Below, in pieces: positions 1 through 7,437 of a stretch of 43,046 nucleotides of DNA (position 1 is its first letter; every line of letters begins with the position of its first letter). The translations under genes and the position numbers were made by a program. A model generated the notes under the pieces. It saw only the letters and a program-made list of their open reading frames with translations. It ran no database searches and was not told where the DNA came from. The stretch comes from an uncultured Bacilli bacterium (GTDB lineage Bacteria; Bacillota_I; Bacilli_A; RF39; UBA660): NCBI GenBank assembly GCA_944358825.1, contig CALVSA010000009.1, positions 1-43,046 of the forward strand, in the 5' to 3' direction.

Positions 1-60
1 TCGGCACCGAAATAGAAGCCGATTATATAAAAAACAAATCACAGCAGTTTAATAGTTCTT

Positions 61-336
61 ATGCATATGATTAAAGTAGATGTAGAAAGTACTTTTGAAC
101 CGATTATTGGCTCCGAATTGCAAAGTAAGGAACTTATCAATTATTTAACTAAAGATAGTGAATCAAATAGTATTTGGAAAAGTGAAATATTTGGTCGTAG
201 TTTAGATGAAATAGTACAAGAAGGTATTCAAGCTAAATTATCAATGATGCCTGATTCTATTAGATATAAACTAGGTCAAACTTTAACTAAGGTAATTAAC
301 AAAGGATCTTCTAATATGATTGCCATTGTTTTATAG
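61..336 (+). CDS. spoIVA: C-terminal fragment of stage IV sporulation protein A (SpoIVA)
   Basis: The encoded 91 residues match, from memory, the C-terminal domain of SpoIVA, the ATPase that polymerises into the basement layer of the spore coat. The stretches HMIKVDVES, PIIGSE, IWKSEIFGRSL, EGIQAKLSMMP and the final NKGSSNMIAIVL are typical. SpoIVA is normally about 490 residues, so only the last fifth is here. Similarity begins at the His codon at 64. The 60 bases before it do not read as SpoIVA, and the same frame has stops at 13 and 28. No Shine-Dalgarno precedes the ATG. HU follows directly, the same order as spoIVA-hbs in Bacillus, which supports the identity. It is either a 5'-deleted remnant or a gene cut by a join at the window edge. 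Confidence 0.75.
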   Translation: MHMIKVDVESTFEPIIGSELQSKELINYLTKDSESNSIWKSEIFGRSLDEIVQEGIQAKLSMMPDSIRYKLGQTLTKVINKGSSNMIAIVL

Positions 337-357
337 AACTTTTATGTTCTTTTTTTT
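335..357 (+). terminator. Rho-independent terminator after spoIVA
   Basis: AGAAC (335-339) pairs with GTTCT (346-350) and runs into a T tract. It overlaps the stop codon. Confidence 0.65.
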
Positions 358-388
358 ACAATATTAATGTCTTTTTTTGTAAAACTAC

Positions 389-417
389 TTGCAATTAATA
401 CCGTTTCGTGATATCTT
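389..417 (+). promoter_or_regulatory. Promoter of the HU gene
   Basis: TTGCAA (389-394) and TATCTT (412-417) are separated by 17 bases, followed by a leader and a GGAGG ribosome binding site at about 452-456. Confidence 0.5.
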
Positions 418-465
418 ATTGTTGTAAGCATAGAAATTGCTTATGAAAGATGGAGGTATAAAAAT

Positions 466-738
466 ATGACAAAAGCTGAATTAGTAGATTTCATTGCAGA
501 ACAAGCTGATTTAACAAAAGCAGATGCTAATAGAGCTTTAGAAGCTATGTTGCAAGGAATTACAACTGGTCTTAAAAAGGCTGGAAAAGTTACTTTAGTA
601 GGATTTGGAACATTTACTGCTAAAGAAAGAGAGGCACGTGAAGGACGTAATCCACAAACTGGAGAACCAGTTCATATTGCAGCTCGTGTTGTACCAGGAT
701 TTAAAGCTGGAAATAAATTAAAAGATGCTTTAAACTAG
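466..738 (+). CDS. hup: HU family nucleoid DNA-binding protein
   Basis: A complete 90-residue HU. The N-terminal helices (residues 1-40) begin MTKAELVDFIAEQA. The core VGFGTF sits near residue 46, and the DNA-bending arm carries GRNPQTGEPVHIAARVVPGFKAGNKL, with the conserved proline that intercalates into DNA. HU is a homodimer that compacts and bends DNA; it is the main nucleoid protein in Bacilli. The ATG follows a strong GGAGG. The gene is a single transcription unit with its own promoter and terminator. Its position after spoIVA copies the Bacillus spoIVA-hbs order. Confidence 0.97.
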   Translation: MTKAELVDFIAEQADLTKADANRALEAMLQGITTGLKKAGKVTLVGFGTFTAKEREAREGRNPQTGEPVHIAARVVPGFKAGNKLKDALN

Positions 739-751
739 TTTAAAGAATTGG

Positions 752-778
752 ACCATTAAGTTTTTAATGGTTTTTTTT
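752..778 (+). terminator. Terminator after HU
   Basis: ACCATTAA and TTAATGGT arms (752-759 / 764-771) with a GTTT loop, followed by eight T. Confidence 0.85.
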
Positions 779-808
779 ATAGAAATTTTTATTTCTTTTT
801 CTTTTTGC

Positions 809-844
809 TTGACAAATGTTATATACTGTTATATACTGTGTATA
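809..844 (+). promoter_or_regulatory. Strong promoter with embedded repeat, probable autoregulatory operator of the GntR operon
   Basis: Consensus TTGACA (809-814), a 17-base spacer and TATACT (832-837). The segment GTTATATACT occurs twice in tandem here, and TATAC-TGT-GTATA (832-844) is an inverted repeat over the -10 and start site. A YtrA-type regulator encoded just downstream would be expected to bind here; the operator role is inferred. Confidence 0.6.
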
Positions 845-854
845 TGGTGATGTG

Positions 855-1235
855 ATGAAAATTATTATTAGTAATAGTAGTTCTATTCCAATTTATGAAC
901 AAATAAAAAATAATATTGTTAGTCAAATTATGAATAATGAGTTACTAGAAGATGAAGCTTTACCTTCAATTAGAAACTTAGCTCAAGATATTAAAATTAG
1001 TATTATGACTGTAAAAAAGGCTTATGATGAATTAGAAAAAGAAGGCTATATCATTTCTAGACAAGGTAAGGGAACTTTTGTTGCACCCAAAAATAATGAA
1101 CTTGCTAAAGAGCAAGCACAAAAGGAAATTGAAGAATATGTTTTTAAAATTATAAATTTATCTAAAAAGTTTAATATTGATCAAAGAGATATTTTTAATT
1201 TATTTGATATTTTAAGGGGTGAAGAAAATGATTAA
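855..1235 (+). CDS. GntR family transcriptional regulator, YtrA subfamily
   Basis: A 126-residue protein with an N-terminal winged helix-turn-helix (residues about 10-75; IPIYEQIKNNIVSQI, LPSIRNLAQD, SIMTVKKAYDELEKEGYI, GKGTFV). It has only a short helical C-terminal tail, the layout of the YtrA subfamily, which regulates ABC transporter operons in cis. I start at the ATG at 855 because the -10 box lies at 832-837, so transcription begins near 844; the longer frame from 816 would overlap the promoter. The gene overlaps the ABC ATPase gene by 8 bases, so the two are translationally coupled. It probably represses its own operon. The set resembles Staphylococcus PmtR with the PSM exporter, but that parallel is only suggestive. 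Confidence 0.88.
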   Translation: MKIIISNSSSIPIYEQIKNNIVSQIMNNELLEDEALPSIRNLAQDIKISIMTVKKAYDELEKEGYIISRQGKGTFVAPKNNELAKEQAQKEIEEYVFKIINLSKKFNIDQRDIFNLFDILRGEEND

Positions 1236-2088
1236 TGCTGTTGAGATTAAAAATTTATCTAAAAGTTATAATAATGGCTTTAAATTAGGAGAAATTAGTT
1301 TGAATATACCAAAGGGGTTAATTATTGGTTTGATAGGTGAAAATGGGGCTGGGAAGACTACTTTAATTAAAAGTATTTTAAATATTATTAAAATAGATAC
1401 TGGTAATATTAAAATTTTTGATAAAGATTATATAAATTATGAAAACATAATTAAAGAAGATATTGGTGTGGTTTTGGATAATATGTTTTTTCCTGAATTA
1501 TTAACTTTATCTGATATAGATAAAATTATGGGTGATATTTTCAAAAATTGGGATAGTAAATTATATTTTGATTTTTTAAATAAATTTAATTTGCCTATAA
1601 AAAGAACTATTAAAAACTTATCTAAAGGAATGCGTAAGAAATTAGAAATTGCAACTGCTTTAGCACATCATCCTAAATTATTAATTTTAGATGAACCAAC
1701 TAGTGGACTAGATCCTATTACTAGAAGCGAAGTTTTAGATATTTTTCAAAACTTTGTCCAAGATGAAGAACATACTATTTTGTTTTCAACACATATTACA
1801 AGTGATTTAGAACACATTGCTGATTATATTATTTTTATTGATCAAGGAAAACTTGTACTAAATGAAAATAAAGATACAATAGTTGATAATTATGGGATAT
1901 TAAAATGTGATATTGATGATTTTAATAAAGTTAGTAGAGAAGATTATTTAGTATATAAGAAGAATAAATATAGTTATGATTTTCTTATTAATAATAAAAG
2001 TAAAATAAAGAAAAAATACAGAGATTTTGTAATTGATAATATTTCATTAGAAGAATTAATGATATTAATGATAAAGGGGGACAAATAA
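1228..2088 (+). CDS. ABC transporter ATP-binding protein
   Basis: A 286-residue ABC ATPase. Walker A is GENGAGKTT near residue 37, the signature is LSKGMRKK near 131, and Walker B with the D-loop is LLILDEPTSGLD near 151, followed by the switch His in STHIT. It powers the membrane protein encoded next. The start is the ATG at 1228, with AAGGGG 8 bases upstream; an in-frame GTG at 1219 falls inside that ribosome binding site. The stop overlaps the next ATG (TAATG). Substrate unknown; such YtrA-linked systems often export peptides or respond to membrane-active antibiotics. Confidence 0.92.
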   Translation: MINAVEIKNLSKSYNNGFKLGEISLNIPKGLIIGLIGENGAGKTTLIKSILNIIKIDTGNIKIFDKDYINYENIIKEDIGVVLDNMFFPELLTLSDIDKIMGDIFKNWDSKLYFDFLNKFNLPIKRTIKNLSKGMRKKLEIATALAHHPKLLILDEPTSGLDPITRSEVLDIFQNFVQDEEHTILFSTHITSDLEHIADYIIFIDQGKLVLNENKDTIVDNYGILKCDIDDFNKVSREDYLVYKKNKYSYDFLINNKSKIKKKYRDFVIDNISLEELMILMIKGDK

Positions 2089-2714
2089 TGTTAGGGCTTA
2101 TAAAAAAAGATTTTCTACTTATTAAAGGAAATCTGAAATTAGTTAGTATTATTTTTATTGTACTTATTTTTATATCTTTTGAAGAAAGTAGTAATTTTAT
2201 ATTTATTCCTGCTTTTATTAGTATTATATTATTTTTTAGTACTTTTAGTTATGATGAGTATAATAAATGGGATGCTTATGCTATTACTTTTCCTAATGGC
2301 AAAGAAAATATTGTTAAATCAAAGTATTTATCTACTTTACTGTTAGTTTTATTTACTGTATTAATTACTATGATTATTTGGATAATTATTAGTATTATTA
2401 ATAATAATTTGGATATTGAATATATTTTATTAACTTCTTTTGGTTGTTTTGCAAGTGTTATTTTTCTACAATCAATTATGTATCCTTTGATATTTAAATT
2501 TGGTATTGAAAAAAGTAGAATAGTAATTTTTGTTGGGATTTTTATCTTAATTGCAATTATTGGATTAATTTCTAGAAATATAGGATCTATTCCAATTGAA
2601 GTTGTTTCTTTATTTAATAATTATTGGATGATAATTGTACCTTTAATTATTATTATAACATTTAGTGTTTCTTATTATTTATCTAAAAAAATATATATGA
2701 AAAAAGAGTTTTAA
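2088..2714 (+). CDS. ABC-2 type transporter membrane protein
   Basis: A 208-residue, very hydrophobic protein with about six predicted membrane helices (around residues 15-30, 38-52, 84-104, 113-132, 142-162, 177-196). The short conserved segment SYDEYNKWDAYAITFP near residues 53-68 is typical of the ABC2_membrane_5 group. It is the permease partner of the preceding ATPase and is translated through a TAATG overlap. It is the last gene of the operon and ends in a bidirectional terminator. Confidence 0.82.
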   Translation: MLGLIKKDFLLIKGNLKLVSIIFIVLIFISFEESSNFIFIPAFISIILFFSTFSYDEYNKWDAYAITFPNGKENIVKSKYLSTLLLVLFTVLITMIIWIIISIINNNLDIEYILLTSFGCFASVIFLQSIMYPLIFKFGIEKSRIVIFVGIFILIAIIGLISRNIGSIPIEVVSLFNNYWMIIVPLIIIITFSVSYYLSKKIYMKKEF

Positions 2715-2715
2715 A

Positions 2716-2748
2716 AAAATATTACTTCATGTAATATTTTATTTTTTT
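2716..2748. terminator. Bidirectional terminator between convergent genes
   Basis: AAAATATTAC (2716-2725), a 5-base loop and GTAATATTTT (2731-2740), with an A run before and a T run after, so it can serve both strands. Confidence 0.75.
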
Positions 2749-3764
2749 AATAACTTCTTATAATACGTACTTCCTAATTCATCAGATGATATATTTTGCA
2801 TACTACCTTGATACTTATTTGTTATTTGGCCTACTGGATTAAAGTAATAAATTTGTGCGCATTTCATATTAGGATAAACTTTAATTGTTGAAGTCGCTCT
2901 TACTCCCATATGCCAATATCCTTTATAGCCAATTGAGCCCATGCCACCTGAACAATGAACATGATATCCTAATCTTCCTAGTGAACTTCTTCCACTTAAC
3001 ATTGGAATATGTTTTTTTGTTTCTGTCCACTCATTTGATCTAGCAACATATGTATGACTTGGTGATAGTATTATGCCATTTTCATCAAATGTTACTTTTT
3101 CGAGTTTATTATCTTTTTTTAAGTCGATAATTGGATCTATATAGTATCCTAATGTATTATGTAGACTTAAATTAACTGAATTAGGGTTTATTACTATGTT
3201 ATCTTGTGGTGTTATTATAATATTTCCAAGATTCATTTGTCTTTCTATTTCTTTCCCACTTAACATGCCGTTTGTGGTACTTTTCTCATCGACACTTTTG
3301 AAAAATGTTAAGTTACCAATTTCGATATTAGGATAAATTATTGTTGGTTTTGTACAAACGATGGTAATTAATAGTTGACCATTATGATGTTGATTCCAAA
3401 AGCCATTATTTAATTCGATGCTAAGTCCTAATAGTGATAAGGATGTACGACCATTTAGTACTGGTACATAACCATTTGTTATTATTTTCTCACTTGTTTT
3501 TGTTAAATAGACTTTATGTGGTTCTAGTAATGTACCGTTTTTATCTATTTTTATTTTTTTTAATGTATCCACAGCTCCTGTTGATATTTCTTGCATATAT
3601 TTATCTTTATTTTTAGTGTCAATTACCATGTAATCAAATGTATATAGATAATCTTCTATACTAACAATGCAACTGTTAGGTTTCTCTAGAGCATTGTGGC
3701 CTAAATTAGTAATTGTTATATTATTTTTTTCTATTTGTTTTTTTATCTCATCATTTGTTAACAT
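2739..3764 (-). CDS. Tandem dCTP deaminase/dUTPase-fold protein (two domains)
   Basis: 341 residues that divide into two dCTP deaminase-like domains (about 1-160 and 165-341). Domain 2 keeps GRSSLGRLG (258-266), the phosphate-binding and catalytic Ser/Arg motif. Where active enzymes carry the catalytic Glu (TLE), it has Gly287 (WHMGV). Domain 1 has GRTSLSLLG (105-113), so the second Arg is lost, and Thr134 in place of the Glu. Neither domain alone should be a normal deaminase. The gene is coupled by a TAATG overlap to the upstream single-domain homologue, which keeps the Glu but lacks the Ser/Arg motif. Together they supply three copies of a fold that normally works as a trimer. Assignment to the fold is secure; enzymatic activity is unknown. 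Confidence 0.75.
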   Translation of the reverse strand: MLTNDEIKKQIEKNNITITNLGHNALEKPNSCIVSIEDYLYTFDYMVIDTKNKDKYMQEISTGAVDTLKKIKIDKNGTLLEPHKVYLTKTSEKIITNGYVPVLNGRTSLSLLGLSIELNNGFWNQHHNGQLLITIVCTKPTIIYPNIEIGNLTFFKSVDEKSTTNGMLSGKEIERQMNLGNIIITPQDNIVINPNSVNLSLHNTLGYYIDPIIDLKKDNKLEKVTFDENGIILSPSHTYVARSNEWTETKKHIPMLSGRSSLGRLGYHVHCSGGMGSIGYKGYWHMGVRATSTIKVYPNMKCAQIYYFNPVGQITNKYQGSMQNISSDELGSTYYKKLLKK

Positions 3765-4306
3765 TATTTTTTCCCCCTGACTAGTTTTTTAGTATATTCT
3801 GTGTTGATTCTAGAAGCAGTCTCATCTACTTGTCCAAAGTATTTACCTTTATATTCAATTGATGGATCTCCAATTAATGGATGATAATATATTTTTCCAA
3901 TTGGCATATTTGGATACAAAATAGTTGGGCATGTAGATGATATTTCCAATGTCCATGTACCTTCAAAACCATTATCACCAAAACCAGCAGTTATATGAAT
4001 TTCTATTCCTAGGGCTGCTAGTTCATCTAGGCCTGCAAGTAAGGGAACATAGCCTTTTGTTTTTGTATATTCGTTTGTTCTTCCTAAATATAGTCTATTA
4101 GCCTCAATCATTAATCCTTCTTCTGGAATATGAAGTGTCTTTGTTTTATTTTCTTTTTTTACGTCTAATATTGATATTGACTCATCATATACTTTTAGAG
4201 AATCGCCAAGTGTTACTAAAATGTAGTTTTCTCCCAACTTATTTTTAGCATCATCAACATATATTCCACGATTTAATTCTTTTTTTATTCCTTCTTTTCC
4301 TAACAT
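3764..4306 (-). CDS. dCTP deaminase-like protein (single domain)
   Basis: 180 residues with the dCTP deaminase signature ITAGFGDNGFEGTWTLEIS (about 105-123), including the catalytic Glu121. The usual RSSLxRLG motif is replaced by GLDELAALG (92-100), removing the conserved Ser and second Arg. In canonical enzymes dCTP is deaminated to dUTP in a homotrimer with active sites at subunit interfaces. The ATG is preceded by GGAGG with 7-base spacing. It is the first gene of a two-gene operon with the tandem-domain protein. It may be active only in complex with that partner, which is inference. Confidence 0.75.
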   Translation of the reverse strand: MLGKEGIKKELNRGIYVDDAKNKLGENYILVTLGDSLKVYDESISILDVKKENKTKTLHIPEEGLMIEANRLYLGRTNEYTKTKGYVPLLAGLDELAALGIEIHITAGFGDNGFEGTWTLEISSTCPTILYPNMPIGKIYYHPLIGDPSIEYKGKYFGQVDETASRINTEYTKKLVRGKK

Positions 4307-4324
4307 ACCATAACCTCCGTATAC

Positions 4325-4333
4325 ATTATATCA
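4325..4333 (-). promoter_or_regulatory. Extended -10 promoter of the dCTP deaminase-like operon
   Basis: On the - strand TGATATAAT (TGN plus TATAAT). It lies about 6 bases before the GGAGG, so the leader is very short. The same element recurs before several other genes in the window. Confidence 0.55.
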
Positions 4334-4384
4334 TGTATATTTTAAGATGTAAATTAACAAAAGTAATATTTTTACAAAGATTTA

Positions 4385-4442
4385 TACTAAAAAAAGCAAA
4401 GTTTTTTAGTAGGTCCAAATACCTAGTTTTCCCTTTGCTTTT
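4385..4442 (-). terminator. Terminator at the end of the ASCH gene
   Basis: AAAAGCAAAG and CTTTGCTTTT arms (4392-4401 / 4433-4442) around a long loop; on the - strand they are followed by a T run. It overlaps the last codons of the gene. Confidence 0.6.
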
Positions 4443-4795
4443 ATTGGTTTATCCAAAATTTCAATATTTTCTAAAATCCAAGCATATCTTCCTATTTCAA
4501 AGTGTCCACATATATATTCTTGATAATTATATTTCTTGATATTTTCTATATATTCTTTACTCATATAAATACAATCTTTTAAATCACATTTACAAATAAT
4601 ATATCCATATGACATTTTAGAATCGATTAGTTTCATAAGTTCTTTATTATTTTCAATTTCTTTAGTTATTTTTGCTAAAGAAGCATGAATATATAGTTTT
4701 CCACGATAATTGGTTTTCCAACTTCTAGTTTCAATAAATTTCTTTTTATCTTTAATTAGACTAGCATATGGTTCTTTTATACTAATTACTCTCAT
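4406..4795 (-). CDS. ASCH domain protein
   Basis: A 129-residue single-domain protein. It opens with MRVISIKEPYASLI, continues with KKFIETRSWKTNYRGKLYIHAS, and has a later GHFEIGRYAW stretch. This is the ASCH (PUA-like beta-barrel) pattern, a fold linked to RNA binding and, in some members, to hydrolysis of modified nucleosides such as N4-acetylcytidine. It is translated through a TAATG overlap from the HAD phosphatase gene, which suggests a shared nucleotide or nucleoside housekeeping role. The specific substrate cannot be read from the sequence. Confidence 0.8.
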   Translation of the reverse strand: MRVISIKEPYASLIKDKKKFIETRSWKTNYRGKLYIHASLAKITKEIENNKELMKLIDSKMSYGYIICKCDLKDCIYMSKEYIENIKKYNYQEYICGHFEIGRYAWILENIEILDKPIKAKGKLGIWTY

Positions 4796-5514
4796 TATTT
4801 TTTTATCACTTTTTTTAAATGTGTTAATTTTTTTATTGTAAATGTTGGTGTTATTGTATCTGATAGTTCTTTTTCTTTAGGGTTAAACCAACAAGTATCA
4901 ATTCCATGTCTTGTTCCTCCTAGGATGTCGGTTGATAAATTATCCCCAATAATCAGTGTTGTTTCTTTATCATAGTTGTTTACTTTCTTGTCTAAATATT
5001 GAAAAAATTCTGGCATTGGTTTAGAAAAACCTGCTTCGTCTGAACTAATTACATAATTAACATGTTTATAAAGATTTGCTTTTTTTACTTTTTCAATCGC
5101 TGTTTGATGTGGTCCATTAGTTGCTATTACTATTTTGTGAGAGTGTTTTAACTCTTTTATTAGATTACTTGCATTTTCTATTTCCACAATATTAACACTT
5201 AAATTTTTACAATAAATTTCATTTAATCTCTTTGCTTGTTGATAATTAATATTTAAATTTTTGAAAAACAGTATAAATCTATTTGCTCTTAAAAATGTAT
5301 TTCTATCATCTTTTATGATATGTGATAAATTTTCTTTTTCTACTTGCCATATATCCCAATATACTATATCAAATAGTTCCCACTTATGAAATAATTCATC
5401 ACTATAGTTTATATTTAAAACTTTCAACACTGTTTGGAATGCATATTGCATAGAAATACTATTATCTATTAGTGTGTCATCAAGATCAAATAATAGTGTA
5501 TTATACTTATTCAA
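4795..5514 (-). CDS. HAD-superfamily hydrolase, YjjG/YfnB-like nucleotidase
   Basis: About 239 residues with all HAD motifs: DLDDT near the N-terminus (nucleophile and acid Asp), TNG at about residue 133, SKP (motif III Lys) near 164 and IGDNLSTDI near 189, plus a helical cap. Length and motif spacing fit the YjjG/YfnB group, which dephosphorylates pyrimidine nucleoside monophosphates including non-canonical ones. I prefer the TTG start at 5514 because AGAGGTG lies 6 bases upstream; the GTG at 5523 falls inside that ribosome binding site. It is co-transcribed with the ASCH gene. Confidence 0.82.
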   Translation of the reverse strand: MNKYNTLLFDLDDTLIDNSISMQYAFQTVLKVLNINYSDELFHKWELFDIVYWDIWQVEKENLSHIIKDDRNTFLRANRFILFFKNLNINYQQAKRLNEIYCKNLSVNIVEIENASNLIKELKHSHKIVIATNGPHQTAIEKVKKANLYKHVNYVISSDEAGFSKPMPEFFQYLDKKVNNYDKETTLIIGDNLSTDILGGTRHGIDTCWFNPKEKELSDTITPTFTIKKLTHLKKVIKK

Positions 5515-5539
5515 ATTAATCACCTCTTTTGGTATATGT

Positions 5540-5548
5540 ATTATATCA
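5540..5548 (-). promoter_or_regulatory. Extended -10 promoter of the HAD-ASCH operon
   Basis: TGATATAAT on the - strand, about 12 bases upstream of the AGAGGTG ribosome binding site. Confidence 0.5.
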
Positions 5549-5577
5549 TAAGTTTAAGAAATTGTAAAAAAATATGC

Positions 5578-5583
5578 TATAAT
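5578..5583 (+). promoter_or_regulatory. -10 box of the alkylguanine transferase gene
   Basis: TATAAT at 5578-5583, 26 bases upstream of the ATG. No good -35 box is visible. Confidence 0.4.
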
Positions 5584-5609
5584 ATATTGTATGTTAGGAA
5601 GTTGTTATT

Positions 5610-6083
5610 ATGTATTATGTGAGTAAATATAAAAGTATTTTAGGAGATATTTTATTAGCTAGTGATGGTGAATATTTAATTGGTTTATGGTTTTGTGATC
5701 AAAAACATTTTGCTAGTACTATTGATAATAGTTATAAAAAAGAAGAACTGGAAATATTTTCTATTACTAAAAAGTGGTTAAATATTTATTTTAATAGGGA
5801 AAAACCTAATTTTAGCATTCCTATCAAATTAATAGGAACCGATTTTCAAATTAAAGTATGGAATGAACTTTTAAATATCCATTATGGTTCTACTACTACT
5901 TATGGTAATATTGCTAAAAAGTTAGGTTGTAAATCTAGTAGAGCAGTCGGTATGGCAATTGGGAAGAATCCTATTAGTATTATTGTTCCTTGTCATAGAG
6001 TAATAGGTGCTAATGGTGGGCTTACTGGTTATGCTGGAGGGATTTATAGAAAAGAAAAATTATTAGAGTTAGAAAAAAAATAA
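5610..6083 (+). CDS. ogt: Methylated-DNA--[protein]-cysteine S-methyltransferase
   Basis: 157 residues. The active-site motif IIVPCHRVIG (about residues 126-135) carries the acceptor Cys. The helix-turn-helix and Arg finger are seen in TTYGNIAKKLGCKSSRAVGMAIGKNP, and GLTGYAGGIYRKEKLLELE follows. The protein removes O6-alkyl groups from guanine by irreversible transfer to its own Cys. Length and the short N-terminal ribonuclease-like domain match Ogt/MGMT. It is a single + strand gene between two - strand units and ends in a bidirectional terminator. Confidence 0.94.
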   Translation: MYYVSKYKSILGDILLASDGEYLIGLWFCDQKHFASTIDNSYKKEELEIFSITKKWLNIYFNREKPNFSIPIKLIGTDFQIKVWNELLNIHYGSTTTYGNIAKKLGCKSSRAVGMAIGKNPISIIVPCHRVIGANGGLTGYAGGIYRKEKLLELEKK

Positions 6084-6105
6084 GATTTAATCTTATTTAT
6101 TTTAT
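6071..6105. terminator. Bidirectional terminator between ogt and the S24 regulator
   Basis: AAATAAGA (6078-6085), loop TTTAA, TCTTATTT (6091-6098), with an A run on one side and T-rich sequence on the other. Confidence 0.7.
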
Positions 6106-6759
6106 TTCACGATATATTGCTGTTACTTTTCCTAATATCATTTCATTTGATATTATATTTATATTAATTGTTGGATATTTAGGATTTAGAGCTTGTAATA
6201 TTATTCCTTTAGGGTATTTATAAAGTCTTCTTACTGATAAAACATTGCTTTTAGTTGCTATTATTATATCATCGCCTGTTTTGTATTCGTTTTGTTTTTG
6301 AAAATAAACTTTATCATTTTTATAGTAAGTGGGTTCCATGGAATCATCTAATATTTTAATAGCTAATTTACTTTGATGTGTTACCTCAAAAGAAGCATTT
6401 TTAAATGTATTTATTATTTTTTCATCGATTTTAGTTAGATTTTTATCTGTACGCATACTATTTACGTATTCTTTAATCATCTTTTTTTCAAAGATTTCTT
6501 GTTCTTCTTTAGTCTTTGGTATTTCTTTTAATATATCGTTATTAATATTGAATATTCTACATATTTCAAAGAATAAATCATATGGAATATTAAGACTTCC
6601 TGTTTCGTATTTATGTAGTGTTTGTCTATTTTTTTGATAGTCTAGTGCTTTGGCTAAATCTTCTAGTGAATAGTTATATTTTAGTCTTGATTCTTTTATT
6701 ATTTTGCATATAAATGGTTTTAAATTATCACTTATTAGTTCTTGTTTTCTTGTTCTCAT
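6097..6759 (-). CDS. XRE-family regulator with LexA/S24 peptidase-like domain
   Basis: 220 residues. An N-terminal XRE helix-turn-helix (about 20-75; YSLEDLAKALDYQKNRQTLHKYETG) is linked to a C-terminal S24 domain (about 130-218). The S24 Ser is present in DDSMEP (about residue 141). The position normally holding the catalytic Lys (VKRL in LexA) reads SVRRL, so Lys is replaced by Arg. No Ala-Gly cleavage site is evident before the domain. It may be a repressor that dimerises through the S24 fold without self-cleavage. The ATG follows GGAGG. It is 12 bases downstream of the membrane protein genes and probably in their operon. Confidence 0.8.
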   Translation of the reverse strand: MRTRKQELISDNLKPFICKIIKESRLKYNYSLEDLAKALDYQKNRQTLHKYETGSLNIPYDLFFEICRIFNINNDILKEIPKTKEEQEIFEKKMIKEYVNSMRTDKNLTKIDEKIINTFKNASFEVTHQSKLAIKILDDSMEPTYYKNDKVYFQKQNEYKTGDDIIIATKSNVLSVRRLYKYPKGIILQALNPKYPTININIISNEMILGKVTAIYREIK

Positions 6760-6771
6760 TTCTACCTCCTA

Positions 6772-7437
6772 CTATTTTGTTATTATATTTTTAGTTTTAT
6801 ATACTATTAGTGTTCCAAATAAACTTATTATAAATTTTATAACATAAACAATAGCAATTATAATAAATATTTCATTTAATGGAATTAATGATGCGAATAC
6901 TAGTATAGAAAAGATTATTGCATCAATAAATGATATTATTAGTGCAGTAAATATATTACTAATAAAGACGTTATTTTTTTCTCTTTTTAATTGATAATAC
7001 ATTGTAGAATTTATCCATATTACTATTAATGGTGTAATTGCAGTTGCAATTATTGTTCTGATGTTGTTTTTGATTAATTCATGATACTCTATGTTTGTAT
7101 TATATAAATAATTACTTGGAATTATTAGACTACTAAGTATTAGTAGTGTTACTATTACTATTGCTGTAATACTTAGTATACATGTTAACTTCTTTATCGC
7201 GTCCAATCCGTTTCTTTGTACTAAAATATTGCTTACTACTAACATAACTGTTGGTAGTATTATACCAAGTGGTATTTCTAAATTCATTATTTCAATATTT
7301 TTTAGTGAAAAGATAATTGATAAAATAAATAATATTACGCTTATTATGTATAGTCCTTCTTCTTTATATTTTTTATAAAATAATAAGATAAAGATAAAAG
7401 ATAAAAGTACTTCTATAAACATTAAAACAAAATTCAT
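6772..7437 (-). CDS. Putative VUT/QPTR (YhhQ-like) family membrane transporter, second copy
   Basis: 221 residues, about six hydrophobic helices. Weak signs of the queuosine precursor transporter (YhhQ/VUT) family: IPLGIILPTVMLVVSNILVQ in the middle and, near the C-terminus, WINSTMYYQLKREKN followed by FTALIISFIDAIIFSILVF, echoing the family's second half with its Asp before a membrane helix. Family members import preQ0 or preQ1 for tRNA queuosine. The gene overlaps the upstream paralogue by 4 bases (ATGA). No preQ1 riboswitch is visible upstream, so the substrate is unproven. Confidence 0.5.
   Translation of the reverse strand: MNFVLMFIEVLLSFIFILLFYKKYKEEGLYIISVILFILSIIFSLKNIEIMNLEIPLGIILPTVMLVVSNILVQRNGLDAIKKLTCILSITAIVIVTLLILSSLIIPSNYLYNTNIEYHELIKNNIRTIIATAITPLIVIWINSTMYYQLKREKNNVFISNIFTALIISFIDAIIFSILVFASLIPLNEIFIIIAIVYVIKFIISLFGTLIVYKTKNIITK

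Noticed and set aside
635..640. CACGTG core inside the HU gene, possible parS
   Set aside because: Flanks (GAGG...AAGG) lack the GTT/AAC arms required for parS; it is codon sequence.
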